Below are positions 27,088 through 36,015 of a DNA stretch of 49,233 nucleotides, piece after piece. The notes below the pieces were generated by a model that saw only the letters and a list, made by a program, of their open reading frames with translations, ran no database searches and was not told the DNA's origin. The stretch lies in NCBI GenBank assembly GCA_016869145.1, contig VGEU01000001.1, positions 1 to 49,233 on the forward strand. The letters are read 5' to 3'. Numbering within the stretch: position 1 is the first letter of the stretch; each line of letters starts with the position of its first letter. The stretch is from Alphaproteobacteria bacterium. GTDB lineage: Bacteria; Pseudomonadota; Alphaproteobacteria; MPNO01; VGEU01. The translations under genes were made by a program, and so were the position numbers.

Positions 27088-27819
27088 TCAGCGATCGGCC
27101 GCGTAGACCGTGACGGTGTGTGGGCTCAAGGCGTGGGTGAGGCCGTCGCGGAAGCGGTGCGTCGCCGCGTGCAGAAAACCGGCGCGCGCCAGCACCGCCT
27201 CGTGCACCGGGTTCACGTAGACGAGATAGATCGGCCTGGGGCGGTGCTCCCAGAAGCGGCGCACGTTCTCGACGAAGGCTTCGAGCACCGGCGCATCGAA
27301 CGGATGGTACAGGAAGAAGACGCACGGCTCGTCCGGAACCGCGAACGTGGTCGCATCCTCGTGCAGCACTTCGACCTCGGTCGCGTCGGGGCGACGGCGG
27401 CGCTGCCCTGCGGCGTTGGCGCGCGCAATGTCGATCAGCTCGCGGGCGAACTCGACGCCGACGACACGCTTGTAGCCGAGCTCGGCTGCCACGAGCAGCA
27501 TGCGTCCCTTGCCGGCGCCGACATCGACGAAGACGAACTCGGCGGGCGCGCCGGGAAGCCGTTGCAGGATGCGACGGAGCACCCAACCCGGTGTCGGCAT
27601 GTATTCGATGCCGAGATCGCGGTTGGGGCCGGTGACGGTGAGCTGGTCCGGCGTCACGCCGCCCCGCGTCGTCGCGCCGTAGCGATGATCGAGCGCGCGG
27701 TCGTGAAACCACCAGTGAAGCCGGTAGAGGACGACCTTTCGCACCGCCCCGAGCGCGTAGCGGAAGCCTTTGTCGCGGGCGAGCGCCGCGACGGCGCGTA
27801 GGTCATGGACGAGGCGCAC
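27088..27819 (-). CDS. Class I SAM-dependent methyltransferase-like protein
   Basis: About 243 residues if GTG27819 is used. ATG27894 is possible but would overlap the upstream gene by 44 bases and add unlikely sequence. The SAM motif I FVFVDVGAGKGRMLLVA is near residue 95, with motif II VVGVEFARELID. The N-terminal part (VLYRLHWWFHDRALD) is typical of small methyltransferases in polysaccharide or unknown loci. Substrate unknown. It is 31 bases downstream of the isocitrate-lyase-family gene. Confidence 0.7.
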   Translation of the reverse strand: MRLVHDLRAVAALARDKGFRYALGAVRKVVLYRLHWWFHDRALDHRYGATTRGGVTPDQLTVTGPNRDLGIEYMPTPGWVLRRILQRLPGAPAEFVFVDVGAGKGRMLLVAAELGYKRVVGVEFARELIDIARANAAGQRRRRPDATEVEVLHEDATTFAVPDEPCVFFLYHPFDAPVLEAFVENVRRFWEHRPRPIYLVYVNPVHEAVLARAGFLHAATHRFRDGLTHALSPHTVTVYAADR

Positions 27820-27850
27820 GCGCCGCGCTCGGGCCGATTGCTGCCGTCGG

Positions 27851-28684
27851 CTACCGGGCGAGAAGCTTGTTGAGCTCGGGATGCGGCACCGCATCCGCCA
27901 TGTAACCGTAGGTCCCCCCCGCCTTCAGTTCCGCCGCCGCCTTGCGCACGATGCCGTAGGCCGCGCGCGCGATGGAGCCGCCGACGGTGACCCGGCAGAC
28001 GCCGAGGCGTTGCAGCTCCGGCACCGGCGGCGTCTTCGGGGTGGCGAGGATATTCACCGGCGCGGCGATAGACGTCACGAGCCGGCCGATCGATTCCGCG
28101 TCGTTCACGAAGGGAACGAAGATGCTGTCGGCGCCGGCCTGGCGATAGGCATTGCCGCGCGCGACCGCCTCGTCGAAGACCGCGCTCCCCGTGCCGCCGG
28201 TCCAGAAACCGTCGGTGCGGGCGTTGATGACGAGCGGCACGCCGGCCTTGCCGGCGGCCTCGCGCGCGGCCCGGATACGTTCGACCGCGAGAGACCGGTC
28301 GATCAGCGGGCTCTTCGCGTCGTGGGTGCCATCCTCGAGATTGATGCCGACGGCGCCGGCCTCGATCGTCTGGCGCACCGTCTCCGCCACGTGCTCGGGC
28401 TTCGGGCCGTAGCCAGCCTCCATGTCGGCGGTGACCGGAACGCGGAGCCGGGTTGCGATGCGACGGACCATCTCGATCATTTCACCGCGCGAGATCACCT
28501 CGCCGTCCGGATAGCCGTAGACGAAGGCGACGCCGGCGCTCGTCGTCGCGACCGCAGGAAAGCCCGCCTCCTGGAGGAGGACCGCGCTCGCGACGTCCCA
28601 GGCATTCGGGATGAGGAGGATGTCGGGACCCTGGTGGAGTCTGCGGAACGCCTCCGCCCTCGCCGTCTGTGTCGCATTGTCCAT
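27851..28684 (-). CDS. PEP-mutase / isocitrate-lyase family protein
   Basis: 277 residues from ATG28684, with AGAAGGG upstream. Phosphoenolpyruvate-mutase-like TIM barrel: IPNAWDVASAVLL, DMEAGYG (metal binding), GINLEDG and INARTDGF. The lyase loop KKCGH of PrpB/AceA is replaced, so methylisocitrate lyase activity is not expected; the family includes oxaloacetate decarboxylases and carboxy-PEP mutases. Substrate unknown. Confidence 0.82.
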   Translation of the reverse strand: MDNATQTARAEAFRRLHQGPDILLIPNAWDVASAVLLQEAGFPAVATTSAGVAFVYGYPDGEVISRGEMIEMVRRIATRLRVPVTADMEAGYGPKPEHVAETVRQTIEAGAVGINLEDGTHDAKSPLIDRSLAVERIRAAREAAGKAGVPLVINARTDGFWTGGTGSAVFDEAVARGNAYRQAGADSIFVPFVNDAESIGRLVTSIAAPVNILATPKTPPVPELQRLGVCRVTVGGSIARAAYGIVRKAAAELKAGGTYGYMADAVPHPELNKLLAR

Positions 28685-28711
28685 CGCCGCACCCTTCTGT
28701 CGAGCCGGTGA

Positions 28712-28740
28712 AGGATAGCGCGCGGCGACGACCGTGTCTT
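28712..28740 (-). promoter_or_regulatory. Putative promoter of the PEP-mutase-family gene
   Basis: On the minus strand: AAGACA (28740-28735), 17-base spacer, TATCCT (28717-28712), about 28 bases before ATG28684. Matches to consensus are moderate. Confidence 0.35.
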
Positions 28741-28751
28741 CCCGCGTGAGA

Positions 28752-29947
28752 CTAGGGCGTCGGAGCGGTCGCCCGGGCGAGCGCCGCGACGAGGTCCTGC
28801 GGCTCGACCGGCTTTGCCACATGATCGGTCATGCCGGCGGCGAGGCAGCGCTCGCGATCGCCCGGCAAGGCATCAGCGGTGAGCGCGATGATCGGCGCCC
28901 GGCCGCGCGCATCGCCGAGCGCGCGGATTGCGCGCGTCGCCTCAACCCCATCGAGGACCGACATGTTACCGGCATGTTGAGGTCCATCAGGATCGCGTCG
29001 TAGACGGTCCAGCGGGCCATGGCGACGGCCTGGGCGCCGGTCGCGACGACATCGACCCGATGCCCGGCCCGCTCGAGGATGGTGGCGAGAAACATCCGGT
29101 TGATCTCGTTGTCCTCGGCGAGAAGGAGGTTGAGCGACGCGAGCGCGCCTGGCGCACGCCGGGCGTGGTCCTGCGGTTCGACCGCCGCACGGCCGAACGG
29201 CACGGTGAAATGGAGCCGGCTGCCACCACCCGGCGCCGGCGCGACCGCGATCTCTCCCCCCATCCGCTCGACGAGCGTCCGGCTGATCCAGAGCCCGAGC
29301 CCGGCGCCACCCCGCCTCCGCCCGCCCTCGCCTTGTCGGAAGCGGGCGAAGAGCGTCGCCGCTTCCTCGGCCGGGATCCCGGGGCCGGTATCGGTCACGG
29401 CGAACCCGAGCGTCGTCTGCGTCCGGCCGCGCGCCGCGACCGCCACATCGATGGCGATGCCGCTGCGCTCGGTGAACTTGATCGCGTTGCCGACGAGATT
29501 GGCGAGCACCTGGCGGACGCGGACCCCGTCGCCGAGGAGGCTCACCGGGACGTCCGGCGCGATGGTCGCAACGAGCGTGAGGCCGCGCGCCGCCGCCCGC
29601 GGCCGTTCGAGCTCGACGAGACCGGCGATGAGATCGGCGGCCGAGAACGGGCGCATTTCGATCGCGAACCCGTCCCTATCGAGCCGCGCGAGATCGATGA
29701 CGTCGTCGAGGAGGCGGGCGAGCGTCTCGGTCGCGCCGCGGAGCGCCTCGACATGGCGTCGCTGGGTCGGATCGATCGCCTCGTCGGCGAGGAGCGTGGT
29801 CATGCCGAAGATGCCGCCGAGCGCCGTCCGCATCTCGTGGCTGACCGTCGCGAGCGCTTCGAGCGAAGGGTCACGTTGGTCGGGAACGGCGGCCTCGGCC
29901 GGCGGAGCCGGCTCGGTCAAGGCAGCGCGGGCGCGGGGCGCGTTCAA
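28752..29947 (-). pseudogene. Hybrid sensor histidine kinase with frameshift in the receiver domain
   Basis: Starts at TTG29947 (GAGG upstream). Dimerisation helix with His37 in ATVSHEMRTALGGIFG, HATPase domain with [10 protein letters not shown] and [18 protein letters not shown], then a receiver from [11 protein letters not shown] to the phospho-acceptor Asp322 in LMDLNMP. Immediately after that the frame changes: the correct continuation, [15 protein letters not shown] through [15 protein letters not shown], is in another frame from 28964 to 28752. The shift lies between 28962 and 28972 and is repaired by adding one base. There is no transmembrane or sensor domain, so an intact form would be a cytoplasmic signalling kinase. 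Confidence 0.8.
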
Positions 29948-30028
29948 TGGACCAGCCTCGGCATACGATGGCAGGTCGATCGTTTCGGATGGCGGTTAAA
30001 CCGGGATTAACGGCGCCGGTGGCCGTGG

Positions 30029-31351
30029 TTAGAGAAGCCGGATCTCCGGGATCGGGCCACCATCGGCCATCGCCAGCACCGGCCCGATCACCGACTGCGG
30101 GTCGGCGAGGCCCGCGAAACGAAGGAGATCGCGCGCCTTGTCGATCATCTCGGCGGCCGACAGCGCGAGCTCAGGGTCGCCCTTGCAGTGGGTGCGCGCC
30201 GCGCTGATGCGCCGGCCATCCTTGAAGACGACCGCGACCTCGCCGCCCCAGGCGCGCGGGTAGTTGCCGGCATAGGGCTCGCCGGCGCGGACCCGCATGA
30301 GGCGACGGAGCGCCCCGGCCCGGCCGCGGGCGCCCGGCTCGAAGCTCTCGAACGAGACCTTGCCGTCGAGGAGCGCGATCGCGACGCAGTGCTGCAGCGA
30401 GAACTTGGCCTCGTAGAGGCTCGCCGGCTCCGCCCGGTCGCACACATCGAGCGCGGCGCGATAGGTGACGACGTCGACCTCGGCAACCGACTGCGTCGCG
30501 AGCGAGGGCGCGAGCTCGAGCGCGGCATCGATCACCGGGTGGGTGTGGCGGCACGACGGCCACGGCTTGATCGATGTCGCATGGACCTGCCAGCGGGATT
30601 CCGGGCTCCGGAATACCGCGTCGGGGTCCGGATCGGGGCAAGCGCCGGCATAGAGCCCCGCCGGCCCCTCGAGGATCGTGGGCGGGCCGGTGAACCCCTC
30701 GGCGGCGAGCTCGGCCGCGACCACGCCGGCTTCCGCGGCACGGCCGGCGTGAAGGTGCTTCGACATGGCGCCGGTCGCGAGGAACTCCCAGAGCCCCGCC
30801 GACTGGGTTCCGGCATTGCCGAGCGCATGCACCGCCTGGTCGTCGTCGAGACCGAGAAGCGCCGCCGCCGCCATCGCCGACCCGTACGGCCCGCAGGTCG
30901 CGGTGTTGTGCCAGACCTTGTAATGGGCCCCGCCGACCGACATGCCGACGCGTGCCGTCGCCTCGAAGCCGTGCAGGATCGCCCGCAGGACCGCCTCGCC
31001 CGTGGCCCCTTTGGCGCGCCCGATCTCGAGCGCGGCGGGCACGACGACGCAGCCGGGATGGACGACCGAGGCGCGGTGGAGATCGTCGACCTCGAGGATG
31101 TGGATGAGCGCGCCCATCAGGAAGGCGCGCCGCCCGGCATCGCCCTGGCGACCCTTGGCCCATTTGAGGAGCACCTCGCCCGGGGCCGAGCGCCGCCCGG
31201 CGAGGGCATTGGCGATCGCATCGAGGGTGAACAGCGCCGTCACCTCGAGGTCGGCCGCCTGGATCGGCTTGGTGCGGATCAGGGTCACGAGGCGCCGGGT
31301 CAGTGACCCGGCGTCCCGCTCGGCGAGCCTCGGGGTGGCGGTCGCGTTCAT
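30029..31351 (-). CDS. MmgE/PrpD family protein
   Basis: 440 residues. All-helical MmgE/PrpD domain with HILEVDDLHRASVVHPGCVVVPAAL, WHNTATCGPYGSAMAAAALLG and IKPWPSCRHTHPVIDAAL. It is more like the general MmgE/PrpD group (itaconate/aconitate-isomerising or dehydrating enzymes) than the true PrpD at 23474. Last gene of the apparent eight-gene ABC-Rieske operon, 7 bases after the amidohydrolase. It may dehydrate or isomerise a product of that pathway. Confidence 0.85.
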   Translation of the reverse strand: MNATATPRLAERDAGSLTRRLVTLIRTKPIQAADLEVTALFTLDAIANALAGRRSAPGEVLLKWAKGRQGDAGRRAFLMGALIHILEVDDLHRASVVHPGCVVVPAALEIGRAKGATGEAVLRAILHGFEATARVGMSVGGAHYKVWHNTATCGPYGSAMAAAALLGLDDDQAVHALGNAGTQSAGLWEFLATGAMSKHLHAGRAAEAGVVAAELAAEGFTGPPTILEGPAGLYAGACPDPDPDAVFRSPESRWQVHATSIKPWPSCRHTHPVIDAALELAPSLATQSVAEVDVVTYRAALDVCDRAEPASLYEAKFSLQHCVAIALLDGKVSFESFEPGARGRAGALRRLMRVRAGEPYAGNYPRAWGGEVAVVFKDGRRISAARTHCKGDPELALSAAEMIDKARDLLRFAGLADPQSVIGPVLAMADGGPIPEIRLL

Positions 31352-31358
31352 CGCGGCC

Positions 31359-32588
31359 TCAGGTCATCGGCTTGTAGTTCGGGTAGCGGGCGGACACGTC
31401 GATGTCGAACAGCTTCCGCGAGTTCTCGCCGAGGATGTTGCGCTTGGCCTTCTCGTCGAGGAACGGCAGGTCGTAGATGACGCTCGGCAGATCCATGTCC
31501 CAGTGCGGATAGTCGGAGCACCACAAGAGTTGCGTCTCCGCCTTGATCATCTTGAAGGTGCACTCGAGCACGGACATGTCGCTCGGCATCTCCATCGGCT
31601 GGTTGGTGTAGAACATGTCCTGCATGTACTCGCTCGGCAGCTTCTTGAGGCCGGGGGCCTCGGAGCTCCGCATCTTGTAGTCGTTGTCGAGCCGCTGCAT
31701 CAGCCACGGGATCCAGGCGAGGCCGGACTCGATCCACACCACTTTGAGCTTGGGGAACCGTTCCGGCAGCGCGTTGACGATCCAATTGGCGCAGTGAACG
31801 ACGTTGAAGAACGTGAAGCCGAGCGCGTGGGCGACCAGGAACCGGTTGGTGTTGGAGAGCATCTGGTCGTTCCAGTTATACGAGGCGTGGAAGCTGAGCG
31901 GCTTCCCCATCTCCTCGATCAACCGGTAGGTCTTCATGTAGGCGTTGTCGTGCACCGGCTTGTAGCGGGTGGACACCACCATGAAGCCGCACACGCCCTT
32001 CTTGTCGCCGAAGTCCTTGACCATCTTGTAGGTCGCTTCGGGATCGTTGAACGGGAGATACAGCATCGTCTTGATGCGCGGCTCGTCGGCCATGATCTTC
32101 TCGATCAGCCAACGGTTATAGGCGCGCGACATGGCGACCTCGACTTCGGCCTGCGGGTGGAGGCCGAGGAGCAGCATCGGGGTCGGGAACAGACAGGCAT
32201 AGTCGACGCCCATCGCGTCCATCCACTTGAGCGACAAATGGACGTCGCGGTGCTTGCCGTCGGCCGGCGTTCTCTCGGTCTTGCGCAAGGGATAGCGCGT
32301 CACGCGCCCGGCCATGTCCTGGTAGCCGACGACACCGGGCAGAAGCGGCGTCTGCGCACCGGTGCCCTTGCCGGAATAGACGAGACCGGTGTGGCGGATG
32401 ACCGGATCCTCGATGAACTGCACGATCTCGGCCATCGACTCGTTCTCGTAGTGATGGCAGTCGATGTCGATGATCGGAAACTGGTGGTACTTGCGCTCGT
32501 CGCGCTGGCGCGCGGCGTTGATGAGCAGCTTCGCGGTATCGAACTCCTCGACGGTCATCTTGTGGATGTCGCTGGTCGGCAATTCCAT
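31359..32588 (-). CDS. PF04909-type amidohydrolase family protein (ACMSD-like decarboxylase group)
   Basis: 409 residues; ATG32588 has a strong GAAGGAGG. Metal-site motifs of the amidohydrolase-2 superfamily: IDIDCHHYE near residue 41, MGVDYACLFPTP, FHASYNW, and WCSDYPHWD near the C terminus. This group mostly contains non-oxidative decarboxylases (ACMSD, 5-carboxyvanillate, resorcylate) and some hydrolases. It lies 11 bases after the 108-residue unknown gene and 7 before the MmgE/PrpD gene. Confidence 0.85.
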   Translation of the reverse strand: MELPTSDIHKMTVEEFDTAKLLINAARQRDERKYHQFPIIDIDCHHYENESMAEIVQFIEDPVIRHTGLVYSGKGTGAQTPLLPGVVGYQDMAGRVTRYPLRKTERTPADGKHRDVHLSLKWMDAMGVDYACLFPTPMLLLGLHPQAEVEVAMSRAYNRWLIEKIMADEPRIKTMLYLPFNDPEATYKMVKDFGDKKGVCGFMVVSTRYKPVHDNAYMKTYRLIEEMGKPLSFHASYNWNDQMLSNTNRFLVAHALGFTFFNVVHCANWIVNALPERFPKLKVVWIESGLAWIPWLMQRLDNDYKMRSSEAPGLKKLPSEYMQDMFYTNQPMEMPSDMSVLECTFKMIKAETQLLWCSDYPHWDMDLPSVIYDLPFLDEKAKRNILGENSRKLFDIDVSARYPNYKPMT

Positions 32589-32599
32589 CGTTTCCTCCT

Positions 32600-32926
32600 T
32601 CAGACCCCTGACCAGGCCTGGAACATTCCAAGCTCGAACAGTTCGAGATTGACCGCCCGCAGCATCACGGTCGCCATGATCATGACCGCCGTCGCCGGGA
32701 TCGGCCGCGACAGATCGAACGGCGCGACGCGCTCGCCAAGCTGGAAACGCACGGTGTAGAGCCGCACCAGCGCCGTCATGAATTCCTGGATCAACTCGGG
32801 CGGCAGTTCGGCACCCGGCGGCAGCGCGGCGAGCTTCGCCGCGGCGGCCCGGAGGAGCGCCCCTTCCTCGCCCGCATCCGCAAGGAGATCGCCCGGCGCG
32901 CCGGACGCGGCCTCAGACGAGGACAT
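32600..32926 (-). CDS. Uncharacterised 108-residue protein coupled to the Rieske gene
   Basis: 108 residues, not recognised. Acidic, alanine-rich N terminus (residues 1-35), then a helical part with LIQEFMTALVRLYTVRFQLGER and a C-terminal VMIMATVMLRAVNLELFELGMF. No signal peptide; one hydrophobic helix of about 20 residues that is probably amphipathic rather than membrane-spanning. Its ATG32926 lies inside the end of the Rieske gene (14-base overlap), so the two are translated together and may form a complex. Confidence 0.65.
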   Translation of the reverse strand: MSSSEAASGAPGDLLADAGEEGALLRAAAAKLAALPPGAELPPELIQEFMTALVRLYTVRFQLGERVAPFDLSRPIPATAVMIMATVMLRAVNLELFELGMFQAWSGV

Positions 32927-33284
32927 AAACGGCGTCGCCCTTCTCGACGACGTCGTATTTGCGCAGGCGGAACTTGCGATCGGCGACCATGTGGCCGGTC
33001 TCGAGATCGTATTCCCAGCCGTGCCACGGGCACACGATGTGCATCTCGTTGTGGTTGAAGCGCATGCCCTGATAGGTCTTGTCCGGTGCGATGACCTCCT
33101 CGACCTTGGCCATCAGGAGTCCCTCGCAGGCCGGGCCGCCCTGATGGCCGCACAGGTTCTGGTAGGCATAGAGCTTGCCCTTGACGCGATAGACGCCGAT
33201 CTCGGATTTGCCGTTGGGGATGATCTTGCGATCCCCGTCCTTGAGCTCGCCCGACTTGCACACCATCAGTTCGGTCTTGGCCAT
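32913..33284 (-). CDS. Rieske [2Fe-2S] ferredoxin-like protein with long inter-motif insert
   Basis: 123 residues. Cluster ligands are Cys45-His47 (CGHQGG) and Cys85-His88 (CPWHGWEYDLETG). The two halves are separated by 37 residues instead of the usual 16-17 seen in ring-hydroxylating dioxygenases and their ferredoxins, so the basal part carries an insert (EEVIAPDKTYQGMRFNHNE). No oxygenase alpha subunit or reductase is nearby. It may donate electrons to the amidohydrolase-side chemistry or another enzyme, or the coupled 108-residue protein may be a partner. Confidence 0.82.
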   Translation of the reverse strand: MAKTELMVCKSGELKDGDRKIIPNGKSEIGVYRVKGKLYAYQNLCGHQGGPACEGLLMAKVEEVIAPDKTYQGMRFNHNEMHIVCPWHGWEYDLETGHMVADRKFRLRKYDVVEKGDAVYVLV

Positions 33285-33312
33285 CTTCGTCCCCTGGGTC
33301 TCTTACTTGGTG

Positions 33313-34155
33313 TTATCGCGTGCTGAGGCTGTTCGACGATCCGCGGACGACCTTACCACCTGTCCGGTAGCGGTTGAAGTTGTCCTGGAAGCGCGTCATG
33401 CCGACATTGGCCGCCGCCGCCAGCCCGAAGATGATCAGGAGCATCGCGTACATCGGCGCGATCTGGAACTGCTCGTAGTACTGCATCAGGCGGTGGCCGA
33501 CGCCGGCGTCTGAGAACTTGATCTCGGCGACGATGATGCCGATCACGGTGATCGCCATGCCGAGGCGCAACCCGGTGATGACGGGGTTCATCATCGCCGG
33601 GATGTAGATCTTCGCCACAGTCTGCCAGACCGACAGGTTGAAGCTGCGCCCGACCCGCAGCAGCACCGGGTTGATCGTCACCATGCCGAGAATGGTTGAG
33701 AACACGACCGGGAAGAACGCCGACAGCGCACCCTTGGCCATCTTGGACTCGATGCCAGTACCGAACATCAGGAACAGGATCGGCAGGAAGATGATCTTGG
33801 GCGTCGAGCCGATCGCGTTGAGATAGGGCTCGAGCACGCGGCGGAGATAGGGCGTCGCGCCGAGGACGATCCCGGTGGCGATGGCGATGCCGGAGCCGAC
33901 GAGGAAGCCGACCACGTATTCGAGGAACGTGTAGCCGAGATGGAAATAGAACTTCCCGTCCGTCAGCTCGCGCGCGATGGCGATGACGATCTTGTAGGTC
34001 GACGGGATGACGTCGCGGTAGAACAGGCCCGAGTTGGCCATCGCCTCCCAAATCAGGAACAGGACGACGACCGTGACGACGCGAACCCGCGTGACGGTCC
34101 AGCCGCGGGACAACCAGCTCGATCGGGTCGACTGGATTACGCCGGTCTGAGCCAT
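33313..34155 (-). CDS. ABC transporter permease (SsuC/TauC type), second of pair
   Basis: 280 residues, BPD_transp_1 permease with about six helices; EAA-loop region around IYIPAMMNPVITGLRLGM. Same family as the gene at 34137, whose end it overlaps by 19 bases. The pair forms a heterodimeric channel for the nitrate/sulfonate/taurine-type importers. N-terminal cytoplasmic extension RSSWLSRGWTVTRV. Confidence 0.88.
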   Translation of the reverse strand: MAQTGVIQSTRSSWLSRGWTVTRVRVVTVVVLFLIWEAMANSGLFYRDVIPSTYKIVIAIARELTDGKFYFHLGYTFLEYVVGFLVGSGIAIATGIVLGATPYLRRVLEPYLNAIGSTPKIIFLPILFLMFGTGIESKMAKGALSAFFPVVFSTILGMVTINPVLLRVGRSFNLSVWQTVAKIYIPAMMNPVITGLRLGMAITVIGIIVAEIKFSDAGVGHRLMQYYEQFQIAPMYAMLLIIFGLAAAANVGMTRFQDNFNRYRTGGKVVRGSSNSLSTR

Positions 34156-34901
34156 CGCTCGATCCTCCCGAAGCCCCAGAAGAAGAAGACGCTCACGGCG
34201 ATCACGGCGAGGATGCTGGCATAGGTGCTGGGGATCTCGAAGCGGAAATACATCTCCGAGACGACCCTGCCGAGCCCGCCGAAATCGACCAGGTACTCGA
34301 TGGCGACGATGTTAACCAACGTATACATGACACCGACCTTGATTCCGGTGAACACCGCCGGAACCGCCGCTGGCAGCATGATCTTCCAGAACAGGACGCG
34401 CTCGGGCGTGTTGAAGGTCCGCCCGACATTGATCAGGGTCTGCGATACGCCGAGAAGGCCCTGACGCGTCTGGATGATGATCGGGATGCAGCCCGGGATA
34501 GCCCCCATCACGATCAGGGTCAGATGGGTTCGCCCGAAGAGGACCAGGAACAAGGGATAGAGAAGGACGAGCGGCGCCGAAAAGGCGGCGGCGAGCCAGC
34601 CCTCATAGGCGACGCCGAGGACGTGGTTGCGATAGAGAAGATAGCCGAAGGGGATACCGATGATCAGCGCGATCGCGGTCGCGACCGCGGTCATGCCGAG
34701 CGTCGTGAAAAACGCGCCCAGGAGGTCCATCTCGCGGAAGAGAGGCGGAAACGACTCGATCGTCTCGGTCGGGCGCGCGACGATCAGCGCCGGGATCCAT
34801 TTCTGGTTGACGCAGAACTCGAGGATCGCCGCGAGGATCACGAGGCCGACGAACCCCGCCATCATCGGCGACAGGAACACCTTCCTCAGCATCGTCTCCA
34901 C
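34137..34901 (-). CDS. ABC transporter permease (SsuC/TauC type), first of pair
   Basis: 254 residues with six hydrophobic segments and the EAA loop near WKIMLPAAVPAVFTGIKVG, which docks on the ATPase at 36016. It lies 68 bases after the binding-protein gene; the gap contains the tandem repeat at 34928-34987 that also includes the stop of that gene. Confidence 0.88.
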   Translation of the reverse strand: METMLRKVFLSPMMAGFVGLVILAAILEFCVNQKWIPALIVARPTETIESFPPLFREMDLLGAFFTTLGMTAVATAIALIIGIPFGYLLYRNHVLGVAYEGWLAAAFSAPLVLLYPLFLVLFGRTHLTLIVMGAIPGCIPIIIQTRQGLLGVSQTLINVGRTFNTPERVLFWKIMLPAAVPAVFTGIKVGVMYTLVNIVAIEYLVDFGGLGRVVSEMYFRFEIPSTYASILAVIAVSVFFFWGFGRIERWLRPA

Positions 34902-34927
34902 CGTGGCGATCCTCCCGCTTGTTATCG

Positions 34928-34987
34928 GATCAGCGCTGCGCCGGGCGATCTAGCGCTGCGCCGGTCGATCTAGCGCTGCGCGCCGGG
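34928..34987. repeat. Three tandem copies of a 20-bp unit at the end of the binding-protein gene
   Basis: Units at 34928-34946, 34947-34966 and 34967-34987, each containing GCGCTGCG followed by CCGG or GCCGG; copy one lacks one base and copy three has one extra. Copy three includes the real stop codon of the binding-protein gene (TAG at 34972-34970), so the 3' end of the gene has been duplicated twice downstream by slippage. Confidence 0.85.
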
Positions 34988-35950
34988 CGGCAGCCACACG
35001 AAGTCGACGAGCTGCCTCTTCTGCTCGCTGGTCAACGGCTCGCGGATCTGCTGGGTCTCGAGCGCGATCTGGACCAGACGATCGAGCTCGCCGATCGGCG
35101 AGAAGCTCACCTCGTCATATTTCACGAACTCGGGCCCGCGCCGCGCGTCGTTGATGTCCATGCCCCATTCCTTGGCATAACGCTCGAAGGCGCGGTCGCC
35201 GCCCTTGTACTGGAACTCGAGCCCGCGCCACATGGCGCGCATGAACCGGGTCGCGACGTCGCGGTTCTTCTTCACCCATTCGGAGTTGGCGGCATAGACG
35301 CGAATGGTCGCGCCACGAAGACCCGACGCCTCGTCGCCGGTGCCGATGATCCGGATCTCGTTGCGGCGGAGAAGGTCGAGACCCGCCGGCGGCGTCATCC
35401 ACCCGGTCGCGACCTGGCCGGTCATGACCTGGGTGCGAGAGGCGGCCATGCCGCCGACCGATACGAGCTTCACGCTGTCGAGCGCGAGGGTCTTCTTGAT
35501 GTCGAGCACGCCGAGATGGCTGGTCGTGCCGTTGCGCGAGAAGACGAGCTCCTTGTCGCCGATGTCCTTGAACGTCTTGATCGCGCTGTCGGCCTTCACG
35601 TACCAGACCGTATCGCCGATGCCGCGCTTGGTGCTTCCGAGGATAACGAGCGGCGCGCCCTTGGAGAAGGCGCTGATCACGCTCAGCACACCGACGCCGT
35701 TGGTCGCGTCCTGGCTGCCGGTGATGATGGTCTGGAGCGTCGCCGCGCCACCGTCGCTGTAGATGATCGAGACGTCGAGCTTCTCCTCCTTGAAATAGCC
35801 CTCGGCGAGCGCCTGGTTGGGCGCATACATCTCGAACGGCATCTTGGTGCTGACGATGAGCCGCACGCGGTCATTGGCCTCCGCGGCGATCGGAAGTGCG
35901 ACGATCGCCGAGGTCGCCAACGCGAAACCAAACGCTTTCCAACGTGTCAT
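34970..35950 (-). CDS. ABC transporter periplasmic substrate-binding protein (NMT1/SsuA/TauA-like)
   Basis: 326 residues from ATG35950, chosen because the preceding AGAGGAAACAC is a usable ribosome site and the first 25 residues form a signal peptide ending at PIAAEA. The mature protein has the type II binding fold: VSTKMPFEMYAPNQALAEGYFKEEKLDVSII, then GVGVLSVISAFSKGAPLVI and ATRFMRAMWRGLEF. Ligands of this family are sulfonates, nitrate, thiamine precursors, phthalate and other anionic compounds. The downstream amidohydrolase and Rieske genes suggest an aromatic or dicarboxylic acid here. Confidence 0.85.
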   Translation of the reverse strand: MTRWKAFGFALATSAIVALPIAAEANDRVRLIVSTKMPFEMYAPNQALAEGYFKEEKLDVSIIYSDGGAATLQTIITGSQDATNGVGVLSVISAFSKGAPLVILGSTKRGIGDTVWYVKADSAIKTFKDIGDKELVFSRNGTTSHLGVLDIKKTLALDSVKLVSVGGMAASRTQVMTGQVATGWMTPPAGLDLLRRNEIRIIGTGDEASGLRGATIRVYAANSEWVKKNRDVATRFMRAMWRGLEFQYKGGDRAFERYAKEWGMDINDARRGPEFVKYDEVSFSPIGELDRLVQIALETQQIREPLTSEQKRQLVDFVWLPPGAQR

Positions 35951-36015
35951 GTGTTTCCTCTCCCTGTGCGGAGCCAGTCCGCCTTGAAATTCCGGTTGCG
36001 ACCGATGCGCGCGTG

